Assembly: GCF_000813825.1 (NCBI RefSeq)
Contig: NZ_JWTA01000007.1
Coordinates: 124,001-188,000, forward strand
Reading direction: 5' to 3'
Length of the DNA stretch: 64,000 bases
Source: Chryseobacterium taiwanense
GTDB taxonomy: Bacteria > Bacteroidota > Bacteroidia > Flavobacteriales > Weeksellaceae
The notes under the pieces are model-generated. The model was not told the DNA's origin and ran no database searches. It saw nothing but the letters and a program-made list of their open reading frames with translations. Each line of letters starts with the position of its first letter. Position 1 is the first letter of the stretch. Made by a program: the position numbers and the translations under genes. Of the stretch, positions 36,508 to 45,003 are shown piece by piece.

Positions 36508-36858
36508 ATGTCTAGAAAAGGAAACAATACAGCAGGAATTTTAGCCGGACTTCTTGCAGGAGCAGCTGCAGGAGTTATTTTAGGAATGCTTTATGCGCCG
36601 GAAGAAGGGAAAGAAACGAGAAAGAAAATCAGAAATAAAGCAAATGATTTAAAAGATCAGGCTAAAGATAAATACGGAGAAGTTTCTGAAAGAGTAAAAG
36701 ACCAGTATAGCAATATTTCGTCTACTTTTAAAGAAACAGCAAATAGTGTAGCGCATACTGTAAAGGATGGCTATGATAAATACAAAGATCAAATTGTTGC
36801 TAAAACTACAGACGTTGTAAAAGATGTAGAAGCAGAATTGAATGATCTGAAATCGTAA
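36508..36858 (+). CDS. YtxH-domain protein
   Basis: A 116-residue protein with the YtxH signature: N-terminal membrane segment with glycine repeats (GILAGLLAGAAAGVILGMLYAPEEGKETRKKI), then a long amphipathic helix of Lys/Asp-rich heptads. It resembles general-stress and ribosome- or envelope-associated proteins such as YqjD in layout. It is first in a run of three small genes (with 36938 and 37250), though a terminator separates it from the next, so partial readthrough or a second promoter is implied. Confidence 0.88.
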   Translation: MSRKGNNTAGILAGLLAGAAAGVILGMLYAPEEGKETRKKIRNKANDLKDQAKDKYGEVSERVKDQYSNISSTFKETANSVAHTVKDGYDKYKDQIVAKTTDVVKDVEAELNDLKS

Positions 36859-36886
36859 ATAATTTATTTTTTGAGTAAATTATAAG

Positions 36887-36918
36887 AAGGAACTTTGTGA
36901 ATTAAAGTTCCTTTTTTT
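36887..36918 (+). terminator. Terminator after the YtxH gene
   Basis: AAGGAACTTT-N8-AAAGTTCCTT followed by seven T. It ends 19 bp before the next ATG. Confidence 0.85.
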
Positions 36919-36937
36919 GTAACTTTAAAAAAAAACA

Positions 36938-37246
36938 ATGATAGAAACTATTAAGGAATATGCGTCGAAAAGGATAGATCTGCTAAAACTGGAAGCTACG
37001 GAAAAGTCTTCTCTTTCAGCAGGTATTATTACTTATCTTGTCATCTTGTTGGTAGCTTTTGCGTTCTTCATTATTCTTTTTAATTTTGGGATTGCCTTTC
37101 TGATAGGAAAAGCTCTGGATAATACTTCTTACGGTTTTTTAATTGTTGCTGCATTTTATTTCGTTATTATGATTTTCGTGGTAGCTTTCAAGCAAAAAAT
37201 AGTATATTCTGTAGCAGATAAGGTAATAAAATTTTTAAATCATTAG
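36938..37246 (+). CDS. Holin-like small membrane protein (phage-holin family / YqjE-like)
   Basis: A 102-residue protein with an amphipathic N-terminal helix (IKEYASKRIDLLKLEATEKSS) and two membrane segments (about residues 28-52 and 65-90). This is the layout of the Holin_X / YqjE group, in which the name holin reflects a remote similarity and not lysis. There are no phage genes nearby. It lies 3 bp before the next gene, and the trio with the YtxH gene parallels the yqjD-yqjE-yqjK cassette of enterobacteria. Confidence 0.82.
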   Translation: MIETIKEYASKRIDLLKLEATEKSSLSAGIITYLVILLVAFAFFIILFNFGIAFLIGKALDNTSYGFLIVAAFYFVIMIFVVAFKQKIVYSVADKVIKFLNH

Positions 37247-37249
37247 ACC

Positions 37250-37747
37250 ATGAGTACAAAATATGAGAGCATACAAGAGTTAAGAATCAAGAAAAAATTA
37301 TTAAAAAATGAAATTAATGATTTAGAAGGTCTTTTAACTTTTAAAAATACAAAAGAGAGTTTAAGTGCTTTTACCAATGGACTTACGGATCAGTATCTGC
37401 AGGAGAAAGTAGATGAAGACGGAGATGAGAAGATTGTTTTAAGAAAAGATGTGATTGCCAAACAGCTTGCCACAGAAGTGAAAGATGTGTTTCTGAATAA
37501 AAATACAGCCTTAGGAATTGCCAGTTCCGCATTCAAAGGAAATGCTTTGGACAGTGTCGTGAAACTAGGAGTAACGGCTCTTGTAGGGAACTATGCGAAA
37601 AAAAATATGGGCAGTTCCAATTGGAAGAAAAAACTGATTGGTGCCGCTTTAATATATATTGCTCCTATTGCCTTGAAAATGGTGAGAAAAAAATTGGAAG
37701 AGTATCAAAAAAATAAAAGTGTTTCCAGTTTGGAACAGCTAATATAA
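37250..37747 (+). CDS. Conserved protein of unknown function, YtxH/YqjE-cassette partner
   Basis: A 165-residue protein beginning with a coiled-coil-like helix (SIQELRIKKKLLKNEINDLEGLL). The middle is polar, and the C-terminal third has two hydrophobic patches (SVVKLGVTALVGNYAKK and KLIGAALIYIAPIALKMV) that may contact the membrane. It follows the holin-like gene by 3 bp and is almost certainly co-translated. No family with known function is recognised. It ends at a bidirectional terminator. Confidence 0.8.
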   Translation: MSTKYESIQELRIKKKLLKNEINDLEGLLTFKNTKESLSAFTNGLTDQYLQEKVDEDGDEKIVLRKDVIAKQLATEVKDVFLNKNTALGIASSAFKGNALDSVVKLGVTALVGNYAKKNMGSSNWKKKLIGAALIYIAPIALKMVRKKLEEYQKNKSVSSLEQLI

Positions 37748-37782
37748 AAAAAGAGGTTAGAATTTTTTCTAACCTCTTTTTC
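37746..37782. terminator. Bidirectional terminator between the stress cassette and the rRNA methyltransferase gene
   Basis: AAAAAGAGGTTAGAA and TTCTAACCTCTTTTTC pair almost perfectly, with T runs on both strands. Confidence 0.88.
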
Positions 37783-37785
37783 TTG

Positions 37786-38514
37786 TTACTTTGAAAATAA
37801 TTGTCCTAGAATAATCCCTGCCGCCATAGAGACATTAAGGCTTTCTGTTGATTGGGATTTTCCGAATCTAGGGATTGTAATATTTTTATGAAGTAATTTT
37901 TCGGTTTCCGGACGTATTCCGTTTCCTTCATTTCCTAAAATCAAATTTAAATTTTCGGGTTTTTCGAAAGAATAGATGCTCTCTCCTATCATATCCGTTC
38001 CTACATTTATATTTTTTGTATGGGAAAGAAATTCTGTAAGATCCGTGTAAACAATATTTACTCGTGTAAATGAGCCCATTGTTGCCTGAACAACTTTAGG
38101 ATTATAAAAATCTACTGTATCTTCACTGCAAACGATCTGTTCTATTCCGAACCAATCCGCCAAACGAATAATGGTTCCTAAATTACCAGGATCCTGAATA
38201 CCATCTAAAACAAGCTGAATCTTCTTATCTTCAATCTCAGTTTGCTCCTCATTAAGCGAACAAACAGCAACGGAATCTTTAGGATTCATCAGAAAACTTA
38301 TCTTTTTTAATTCATTTTCAGAGACATGAGTAACAGGCACATTGCTGTGGTCTAATTTTTGTGGATCGGTAGAGAATATTTCTTTAATTTTAAACTTAGA
38401 ATCGAAGAGTTCTCGAATGGTTTTATTACCTTCAACCAAAAACAAATTGTATTTTTGTCTGAACTTCTTTTTATCTAAAGACTGTAAAATTTTTATTGTA
38501 TGAGCTGTAAGCAT
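37786..38514 (-). CDS. RNA 2'-O-methyltransferase, TrmH/SpoU family
   Basis: A 242-residue protein when started at MLTAHTIKILQSLDKKKFRQ (ATG 38512-38514). An N-terminal substrate-binding domain (KYNLFLVEGNKTIREL) precedes the SPOUT knot with its three motifs: LDGIQDPGNLGTIIRLADWFG, LNLILGNEGNGIRPE, and IPRFGKSQSTESLNVSMAAGIIL. It should methylate a ribose in rRNA or tRNA using S-adenosylmethionine. Its start codon lies within a few bases of the divergent TamL-like gene. A TTG-N20-TATTTTTG promoter sits at 38530-38560, inside that neighbour's coding region. Confidence 0.92.
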   Translation of the reverse strand: MLTAHTIKILQSLDKKKFRQKYNLFLVEGNKTIRELFDSKFKIKEIFSTDPQKLDHSNVPVTHVSENELKKISFLMNPKDSVAVCSLNEEQTEIEDKKIQLVLDGIQDPGNLGTIIRLADWFGIEQIVCSEDTVDFYNPKVVQATMGSFTRVNIVYTDLTEFLSHTKNINVGTDMIGESIYSFEKPENLNLILGNEGNGIRPETEKLLHKNITIPRFGKSQSTESLNVSMAAGIILGQLFSK

Positions 38515-38517
38515 TTT

Positions 38518-41094
38518 ATGAATTCTCCTCAAAAATATTATAAAATTATATCATTTGCAACATTTGTGGGGCTACTTTATGCTTGTAGCACCACCAAAAA
38601 AGTTCCGGATGGAGAATATTTGCTTACCAAAAATTCATTTGAGTTTGAAGATGAGAAACAACCTTTTGATAGTGAATTGAAAGGATATGTGCAGCAAAAA
38701 CCGAATAAAAAGCAGTTTCTTTTCATGCCCTTAAGTTTGTGGCTGTACAACGCTGCAAACCCTAAATACGATACTATTCTGAATGAATACATGACGTATC
38801 CTAATGAAATGAGAGATCAAAAACTCAGAGACTCTCTTTTCCTGAAATATGATATGAAAAGCAGTGTTGGGAAAAGTTTATTCCTGGACAGACTGTATCA
38901 TAATTGGGGATCTGCACCTGTAATTTTAGATCCTACCCGAACTGAAAAAGGAGCAGGGTCCATTGAAAACAGAATGGGCTACAGAGGATATTGGGATGCA
39001 AAAGTGAGGTTTAAAAATGTAACAGACTCTACTTCTAAAAAGGCACAAACTATTTATTATATTCAACATAATGATCCTACGTTCATTAAAGAATATTATT
39101 ACAACATTCCTGATCCCGGAATAAAGGCCAATTATCAGCTGGCTTTGAATAAAAGTCTTATCAGATCCGGGCAAATTCTTGACCAGACTGTTCTGGAAAA
39201 GGAAGTGAACAGAATTAATGATCTGATGAAAGAGCAAGGATACTACAAATTCAATGCTTCCGGCGAAGAAGTTGGTTTTGTAGCAGACTCGCTGAAAAGC
39301 ACTAAAAATGTGCCTTTAACACTTGAAATTCATAAAGATTCTGCAAATACTCCTTATAAAATTGCTACCATTGGAAATGTGGATGTAGCGATTGTAGACC
39401 GAATGAATGATTTTCCTCAAAATACTAAAAAGGATAGTCTTAGAAGGATCAGATTTCATAAAGTTAACAACCAGTATAAAACTCCGGCATTATGGAGATC
39501 AATTATTGTTACTCCAAATTCTATTTATGACCAAAAGCAGTTGGATGTAACGAAAAGAAACATCTTATCGATGAATAACTTCAGTATTTTGAAGGCAAAA
39601 GACTCTTTAAGAAGAGGTGGTGGAACATCTCCAAATGATAGTATTGTCGATGTACTTTATGTTTTAAAGCCTCTTGATAAATATGATTTAAAAGTAGCAA
39701 CAGATGTCAATTATTCCCCATTGTTGAACTTTGGGGTTGCTCCATCTGTAGATTTAGTTACCCGAAATGTTTTTGGAGGAGCCGAAAACTTGTCGACAAG
39801 CGTTGCCGGAACTTTTGGTACGATTAAAAACCCTAAGAATCAAGATAAAAGAATTTTAGCTTATGAATTGACTGCTCAGGTCGCTCTTAACTTCCCGAGA
39901 TTACTGGTTCCTTTTAATTATTACAAACTGATTCCGAAGCGCTACACGCCTACTACCTCCATTCTTTTGGGATCATCTATTCAGAATAATATTGGATTAG
40001 GTAGAATTAACTTTAATACAGGGCTTAATTATTCTGCGAATGTGAATGATAAGATTACCCATAGACTGACATTATTTAACCTTCAGTTGAGTTTAACTAA
40101 AAATAAAAATGCCTACTACGATTATTTTGTGAATGATGCAAAAGTAAGAGATGTGGTTTTTCAAGATTACTTTTTATTTGACACAGATACAAAACAAGAT
40201 TATGATAATGGCTTAATTACAGCAGATGAAGTTTCAACAAAGATCATTAATAACGATGCTTATAAAAACAGTCTCGATCCACAAAAGACTAATGATCTGA
40301 ACAGTTTCCACCAGTCTTTGATTAACAAAGACCGACAGACACAGGATGTGATTATTTCTTCTATGATCTATAATTTTATTTATAGTGAAATTGGTAAAAA
40401 AGAATATGAAAACCCTTTCTATTTTAATGGAAAAGTAGAACTTGCAGGGAATATTCCAAGTATTTTTAATCAGAAAAGAGAAGAAAGTGGTGTTGTAGCA
40501 TCTAATCCGCAACGTACCATATTCGGAGTGCCTTATTCTCAGTTTATAAAGTTCGATTTTGATATCAGAAAATACCTTAAGTTTGGTAATAACACATTAG
40601 TATTCAGACAATTTATGGGGATAGGAATTCCTTATGGTAATTCTTCTTCAATGCCTGTAATTCGTTCTTACATCAACGGAGGTCCTAATGACATCAGAGC
40701 TTGGACGGTGTTTGGAGGTTTAGGACCTGCAGATTCTCAAGTTGACGAAAAAGTACGTACGTATGTAATGGATAATCTGAAACTGACAACCAACATAGAA
40801 TATCGAGTTCCTCTTAATGATATGTATGAAGGAGCAATCTTTACAGACATTGGTAACATCTGGAGCTTAAGAGATAATGGATTTAACGATCAGTTTAAGT
40901 TCAGCAAGTTTTTAAAGCAAGTAGGTATCGGAAGTGGAGTCGGATTAAGAGTGAATATCGCCTATATCAAATTAAGATTTGACTTTGCCTATAAAATCTA
41001 TGAACCGAACAAACCTGAAGGAGAAAAATGGAGATTTAAAGAGTTTAATCCTTTGAAACCTACCTTTAATATTGGTTTCGGTTATCCTTTCTAA
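38518..41094 (+). CDS. TamL-like lipoprotein of the BamA/TamA outer-membrane family
   Basis: An 858-residue outer-membrane protein (864 if the ATG at 38500 is used). A lipoprotein signal ends at YACSTTKKVPDGEYLL, so unlike BamA it is lipidated, which is typical of the Bacteroidota TamL proteins. POTRA-like repeats cover about residues 25-400 and the C-terminal barrel ends in GFGYPF with a terminal aromatic. The VRGFxGG-like lid motif appears as INGGPNDIRAWTVFGGLGP. It probably inserts outer-membrane proteins or folds envelope components with a TamB partner, not encoded beside it. The gene overlaps the convergent SanA/YdcF-like gene by 4 bp. Confidence 0.9.
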   Translation: MNSPQKYYKIISFATFVGLLYACSTTKKVPDGEYLLTKNSFEFEDEKQPFDSELKGYVQQKPNKKQFLFMPLSLWLYNAANPKYDTILNEYMTYPNEMRDQKLRDSLFLKYDMKSSVGKSLFLDRLYHNWGSAPVILDPTRTEKGAGSIENRMGYRGYWDAKVRFKNVTDSTSKKAQTIYYIQHNDPTFIKEYYYNIPDPGIKANYQLALNKSLIRSGQILDQTVLEKEVNRINDLMKEQGYYKFNASGEEVGFVADSLKSTKNVPLTLEIHKDSANTPYKIATIGNVDVAIVDRMNDFPQNTKKDSLRRIRFHKVNNQYKTPALWRSIIVTPNSIYDQKQLDVTKRNILSMNNFSILKAKDSLRRGGGTSPNDSIVDVLYVLKPLDKYDLKVATDVNYSPLLNFGVAPSVDLVTRNVFGGAENLSTSVAGTFGTIKNPKNQDKRILAYELTAQVALNFPRLLVPFNYYKLIPKRYTPTTSILLGSSIQNNIGLGRINFNTGLNYSANVNDKITHRLTLFNLQLSLTKNKNAYYDYFVNDAKVRDVVFQDYFLFDTDTKQDYDNGLITADEVSTKIINNDAYKNSLDPQKTNDLNSFHQSLINKDRQTQDVIISSMIYNFIYSEIGKKEYENPFYFNGKVELAGNIPSIFNQKREESGVVASNPQRTIFGVPYSQFIKFDFDIRKYLKFGNNTLVFRQFMGIGIPYGNSSSMPVIRSYINGGPNDIRAWTVFGGLGPADSQVDEKVRTYVMDNLKLTTNIEYRVPLNDMYEGAIFTDIGNIWSLRDNGFNDQFKFSKFLKQVGIGSGVGLRVNIAYIKLRFDFAYKIYEPNKPEGEKWRFKEFNPLKPTFNIGFGYPF
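38530..38560 (-). promoter_or_regulatory. Promoter of the RNA methyltransferase gene inside the TamL-like coding region
   Basis: On the minus strand TTG (38558-38560), a 20-nt spacer and TATTTTTG (38530-38537). It ends 15 bp before the methyltransferase ATG and lies wholly in the first codons of the divergent gene. Confidence 0.6.
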
Positions 41095-41708
41095 TCAGGA
41101 GAAATTCCCAAAATATAATACACTACAGCGGCAACTCTTGCCAGAACTTCTCTGGCTTGGTTTCTGTAGAAGCTTTCAGGTTTATTTACGTCCTGAGCAT
41201 CAAATCCTAGTGCATTCATATTGTTATTTCGAGCAAAAAATAAAGCACGAAGATTATGAAAGCCTTGCGATACAATAATCACATTTTTACTTTTATAAAC
41301 GTTCTTACAACGTAAAATACTTTTATAGGTATTAAAGCCTTTCGGATCTTCAATGATGATTTCTTCAGGAACCCCTTCTTCGTATACAAGATAATTTTTC
41401 ATGGCAGCAGGTTCGTTGTAGCCCTTGCTTTTTTCTCCGCTTACAATGATCTTCTTGATTTTTCCGTGGTGATAAAGAAGCGCAGCTGCATCCATTCTTT
41501 TTGTAAAATAAGGATTGGATATGCCCGATCTCATTTTAGGCGAAGTTCCTAAAACTAGAGCGATTTCTCTGGGGGGTATTTTAGATATTTTAGTATATGT
41601 TCTTCCGTTGGTGAGGGCAAAAACCCATGCGTTCGCCAAAATAATCAATAAAGCACCAAGCTCTATTGATAATAAAAGAAGTTTATATATGTTACTTAGA
41701 ATTTTCAA
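41091..41708 (-). CDS. SanA/YdcF-like protein (DUF218)
   Basis: A 205-residue protein with an N-terminal membrane anchor (LLLLSIELGALLIILANAWVFAL, residues about 8-30) and a DUF218 fold: ALVLGTSPKMRSGISNPYFTKRMDAAALLYHHGK, IIVSGEKS, and IIVSQGFHNLRALFFARNN. SanA of E. coli affects envelope permeability and vancomycin sensitivity. It overlaps the upstream reductase gene by 4 bp (ATGA-type junction) and the convergent TamL-like gene by 4 bp, so no terminator separates the last pair. Confidence 0.9.
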   Translation of the reverse strand: MKILSNIYKLLLLSIELGALLIILANAWVFALTNGRTYTKISKIPPREIALVLGTSPKMRSGISNPYFTKRMDAAALLYHHGKIKKIIVSGEKSKGYNEPAAMKNYLVYEEGVPEEIIIEDPKGFNTYKSILRCKNVYKSKNVIIVSQGFHNLRALFFARNNNMNALGFDAQDVNKPESFYRNQAREVLARVAAVVYYILGISPD

Positions 41709-42829
41709 CTAAAATCAAAGTTAAGCTTTATTTTTTTACTTTTAGCAATAGACATACAAGCTAAAATATGTCCTCTTTCCTCTTCTTTTTCCGTTAAATA
41801 TTCATTTTCAAGCAGTTCAACCTCTCCTTCTTCCAAAATACATTCACAACTTCCACAAATTCCGGATTTGCAGGAATAAGGTACAGGAAATTTTTGAATA
41901 AGCAACTGCTGTAGAATTTTTTCCTTATTGGTTGGGAGATTTGTTTCATATTTTTCACCTAATATCTTAAACTCTATTTCTACATTCTCGATGAGAGGAA
42001 ATTCCTTTTCTACAGGATAAATATCATCGTTAAACTCTTCAAAAAGTTCAAAATGGATATTTTTTTTCGGAATTCCGTGATGGTAACATGCATTGGCTAA
42101 GGTTTTGATCATCTCTCCCTTTCCACAAATTAAAACATCATCTACAGCATCCCAAATCGTAGACTCTTCATCTGTATCGTCCAAATGAAGGATTTGATTG
42201 ATAATTAAGTTTAATTTTTTTGCATCCAGCCTTCCATAAAAAAACTGATCTGCCGTTTTTTCCTGAGAATAAAAATAAAAAATCTGTAGTCTGTCACTAT
42301 GTTTTTTAGCAAGATCATCCAATAAATCTCTGTAAATTAAATCTTGAGAGCTCTTATTTCCAAAAAACAAAAACAATCTTGTTCTGGGTTCATTATGAAT
42401 GATATTTTTGAAATGGCTTAAAATAGGAGTAATTCCTATTCCGGCTGCAAAACCAACAATCGTTCTGAATTCACTTGGTTTGGAAACCAATGTAAATCTT
42501 CCGTTCGGTTCACTTACAAGTAATTCATCACCAACATTATAATTTTTGAATAATTGAGATGTCGCTCCATCAGGAGAATTTATTTTTATTCCTAAGGATA
42601 TTTTATGCTCATAAGGCGCCGAAGTCATCGAATAATCATTAATAACATCTTCCCCGTGAGACTGAAATTTTACACTTACGAACTGACCGGCTTCAAACTT
42701 AAAATTCGCCTTTAAATTCTCCGGAATTTCAAACTCCAGAGAAAAAGTATTTTTGGTTAGTTCTACCTTTTTCGCTATTTTTAGCCAATGAAACTGTGTC
42801 AGTTTCCCCTTATAGATTTGTTGTTCCAT
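41705..42829 (-). CDS. PaaE-type NAD(P)H:ferredoxin oxidoreductase with C-terminal 2Fe-2S domain
   Basis: A 374-residue electron-transfer protein. The order is FAD-binding domain (NDYSMTSAP, residues about 60-68), NAD(P)-binding domain (TIVGFAAGIGITPILSHF) and a plant-type ferredoxin domain with the four cysteines in PYSCKSGICGSCECILEEGE and ILACMS. This is the layout of PaaE, the reductase of phenylacetyl-CoA epoxidase, but no paaABCD genes are present, so the partner oxygenase or desaturase is unknown. The start is taken at MEQQIYKGKL; an ATG four codons earlier also exists. It overlaps the SanA/YdcF-like gene. Confidence 0.92.
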   Translation of the reverse strand: MEQQIYKGKLTQFHWLKIAKKVELTKNTFSLEFEIPENLKANFKFEAGQFVSVKFQSHGEDVINDYSMTSAPYEHKISLGIKINSPDGATSQLFKNYNVGDELLVSEPNGRFTLVSKPSEFRTIVGFAAGIGITPILSHFKNIIHNEPRTRLFLFFGNKSSQDLIYRDLLDDLAKKHSDRLQIFYFYSQEKTADQFFYGRLDAKKLNLIINQILHLDDTDEESTIWDAVDDVLICGKGEMIKTLANACYHHGIPKKNIHFELFEEFNDDIYPVEKEFPLIENVEIEFKILGEKYETNLPTNKEKILQQLLIQKFPVPYSCKSGICGSCECILEEGEVELLENEYLTEKEEERGHILACMSIAKSKKIKLNFDFS

Positions 42830-42861
42830 ACCTCTATTCAAAAATAGATAAAAAATAATTT

Positions 42862-43416
42862 ATGAAGAAGATAATTTTATCCACGCTTGTTCTGTTTGCC
42901 TTAGCAAGCTGTAAAAAAGAAAGTCAGAAAAATGATGAAGCTGTTGCAACTACAGATTCTGTTTCAGCTCCGGAACCATCTCCTGCAGTTGTTCCTTTAA
43001 AAATGCTTACACTGGATAAAGTTTCCGAATATTTAAACAAAAAAAATGACACATTATATGTAACCAATTTTTTTGCCACTTGGTGCGGACCTTGTGTAAA
43101 AGAAATACCGCATTTTAAAAATAAAATTGAGGAGCTAAAAGGAAAACCGGTAAAAATTACCTTTATAAGCTTAGACCAGAAAGAAGCATGGAATACAGAA
43201 GTTCCCCGCTTTGTAGCAGAACACGGAATTCAGGATCATACAGTTCTTGTAGACGGACAGCTTATGGATGGTGATTTCTTCAAAAACAACTTCAAAGAAT
43301 GGACTGGAAATGCAATTCCTTTTACCTTCATGAGAAGAGGTGATAAAACTGATGAAACGCTAGGAATGATCTCTGAAGAACAGCTAAACGAGAAGATCAA
43401 TTCTTTGTTAAAATAA
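42862..43416 (+). CDS. TlpA-like thioredoxin-fold lipoprotein
   Basis: A 184-residue protein with a lipobox (LVLFALASC, Cys17), a linker rich in Ala, Glu and Pro, and a thioredoxin fold whose active site WCGPC is at residues 74-78. The ALPxxF-like cis-proline region is in TGNAIPFTFM. TlpA/ResA-like proteins reduce or exchange disulfides outside the cytoplasm, often for cytochrome c or envelope proteins. It is divergent from the PaaE-type gene with only about 32 bp between start codons, and 16 bp before the FecCD permease gene. Confidence 0.92.
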   Translation: MKKIILSTLVLFALASCKKESQKNDEAVATTDSVSAPEPSPAVVPLKMLTLDKVSEYLNKKNDTLYVTNFFATWCGPCVKEIPHFKNKIEELKGKPVKITFISLDQKEAWNTEVPRFVAEHGIQDHTVLVDGQLMDGDFFKNNFKEWTGNAIPFTFMRRGDKTDETLGMISEEQLNEKINSLLK

Positions 43417-43432
43417 ACGTTAGACTCTAATA

Positions 43433-44404
43433 ATGTCAAACAAGTTTAAAATCCTGTGTTTAATTTTAGTAATCGCAATTCTATTGACTTCGATTATCAA
43501 TCTGAACACAGGATTTCTAAGTTTACATCTTCAGGATTTCTTTCAGGACTCACAGAATAGCCAGATTGCAGAAATTCGTGTAAATCGTGTATTAGTGATG
43601 CTTTTGGCCGGAATTTCTATTCCTACTTCAGGTTTTTTGATGCAGGAATATTTTCAGAATCCTTTAGCCGGTCCTGATATTTTAGGAATTACTTCCGTCG
43701 CAAGCTTATCGGTCGCATTTTATATTTTCTTTTCACATGATATTTTGCTTCATGAATTTCTTCAAAACAGTTTTTTAAGTTTAGCTGCCATTGGAGGAAG
43801 CTTACTATTGATGCTGGTTTTATTGTCAATGTCAAATAAGTTTCAGGATAAATCATATCTCATTATTTTTGGATTTCTGGTTTCAGCTTTTGCGGGAGCT
43901 ATTGTTTCTTTACTTCAGTTTTATGCGGAAAATCAAAGTTTGAAAAACTATATTTTATGGTCTTTCGGCGCTAATAATATGGTTTCCAGAAATCAAATTT
44001 ATGTATTATCAGTCTTAGTTTTACTAGGGTTATTTATCTGTTTTAAAAGCATAAAACCTTTGATTGGAAATTCATTAGGTAATTCATACGCACAAAGTTT
44101 GGGAGTCAATTTAAACCAGTTGAAAATATTCATTATTGTTGCTTCTTCCCTGCTTTCAGCATCTGTCACTGCATTTTTGGGGCCTATTTTATTTATAGGA
44201 ATCATTGTCCCGCATTTTTGCAGATTAATATACAATCCTGCAAAACTTTGGCAGCAATGGATCTTAAATATGTTTTTGGGAATGTTAATTATGCTTTTCT
44301 TTTCAATTATTGCAGAAAAAACACAGATTCCTTTAAATGTAATAAGCTCTGTCTTTGGGATTCCTGTAATTTTGATGATGCTTTTGAAGCAGAATAAAGT
44401 TTAA
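43433..44404 (+). CDS. FecCD-family iron/cobalamin ABC transporter permease
   Basis: A 323-residue permease with about ten membrane helices. It has the family signature RVLVMLLAGISIPTSGFLMQEYFQNPLAGPDILGI, the region that couples to the ATPase (LGVNLNQLKIFIIVASSLLSASVTAFLGPILFIGIIVPHF), and normal length. It should import ferric siderophore, heme or cobalamin with the ATPase at 45004. These two would be adjacent but are separated by an inverted-repeat-bounded insert. No substrate-binding protein gene is nearby, so it must be encoded elsewhere or is TlpA-linked only by position. Confidence 0.93.
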   Translation: MSNKFKILCLILVIAILLTSIINLNTGFLSLHLQDFFQDSQNSQIAEIRVNRVLVMLLAGISIPTSGFLMQEYFQNPLAGPDILGITSVASLSVAFYIFFSHDILLHEFLQNSFLSLAAIGGSLLLMLVLLSMSNKFQDKSYLIIFGFLVSAFAGAIVSLLQFYAENQSLKNYILWSFGANNMVSRNQIYVLSVLVLLGLFICFKSIKPLIGNSLGNSYAQSLGVNLNQLKIFIIVASSLLSASVTAFLGPILFIGIIVPHFCRLIYNPAKLWQQWILNMFLGMLIMLFFSIIAEKTQIPLNVISSVFGIPVILMMLLKQNKV

Positions 44405-44411
44405 TTTTGGG

Positions 44412-44990
44412 TTTATCGCAAAGACACAAAGTTCTTGTTATAAAAATACTGTTTTGAGGCTCAAGGATTTTATCTTTGATAAAATTTAACATGCATATTT
44501 GTATTATTCAAATTAGCATAAAATAAAACACAATACAAATGACAGAAAACGAATTATCAAAAGTAGTTTTTGAGACAGGACTAAAAATACATAAGACACT
44601 CGGAGCAGGATTATTTGAACATGTTTATTCTATGAATTGACAAAGCTCGGACTCTTCGTAGAAAAACAAAAATTACTTCCAATTATTTATGAAGAATTAA
44701 AAATTGAGAATGCTTTCAGATTAGATATGATTGTTGAAAATAAATTAATTTTAGAAATAAAAACAGTTGATTATATTAATTCATCTCATAAAGCTCAACT
44801 TTTGACTTATTTAAAAATGACAAATTGTAAATTAGGATTATTAATCAATTTTCAAAGTGATCTTTTCAAAAATGGAGTAACAAGAATGATAAATTTTTTA
44901 TAAATAATCAGCATTAAAATTTGACTTTGTCAAATTCTTTGAGCCTTAAAACAGTATTTTTGTAAACCAACTTTGCGCCTTCGTGAAAAA
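44412..44990. mobile_element. Inverted-repeat-bounded unit carrying a GxxExxY pseudogene
   Basis: The left arm (44412-44493) and the right arm (44912-44990) are inverted copies over about 80 bp. The core, AAAAATACTGTTTTGAGGC plus TCAAGGA at 44442-44467, matches the reverse complement of 44936-44961 at 24 of 26 bases, and the outer parts (TCGCAAAGACACAAAGTT against CACGAAGGCGCAAAGTT) agree more weakly. Both arms contain a small hairpin next to the cargo, with the same TTT loop but different stems: TTTTATC/GATAAAA on the left, TTTGAC/GTCAAA on the right. The unit sits exactly between the permease and ATPase genes of one ABC operon. It encodes no transposase, so movement would need help in trans. 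Confidence 0.68.
44539..44903 (+). pseudogene. GxxExxY (PD-(D/E)XK superfamily) gene, frameshifted
   Basis: The ATG at 44539 opens MTENELSKVVFETGLKIHKTLGAGLFEHVYSMN and then stops at 44636-44638. The family motif G-x-x-E-x-x-Y is seen as GLFEHVY. Another frame continues from there with YELTKLGLFVEKQKLLPI and includes RLDMIVENKLILEIKTVD, the PD-(D/E)XK-like catalytic strand, ending at 44903. Family members usually have about five residues between the motif Tyr and YEL, so a deletion of about 13 nt fits the frameshift. Intact proteins of this family (PF13366/TIGR04256) are nuclease-like but of unproven function. Confidence 0.85.
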
Positions 44991-45003
44991 TCAACAAAGA
45001 GAA

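Noticed and set aside
36938..37246. Holin-like protein as a sign of a prophage
   Set aside because: No phage structural, lysis or integrase genes are near; the protein belongs to a cellular two-helix envelope family that is merely named after holins.
44983..45003. GTG start extending the FepC-type ATPase by seven residues
   Set aside because: It falls inside the right arm of the inverted repeat, and the extra residues (MKNQQRE) match no ATPase N-terminus; the ATG at 45004 fits the family.
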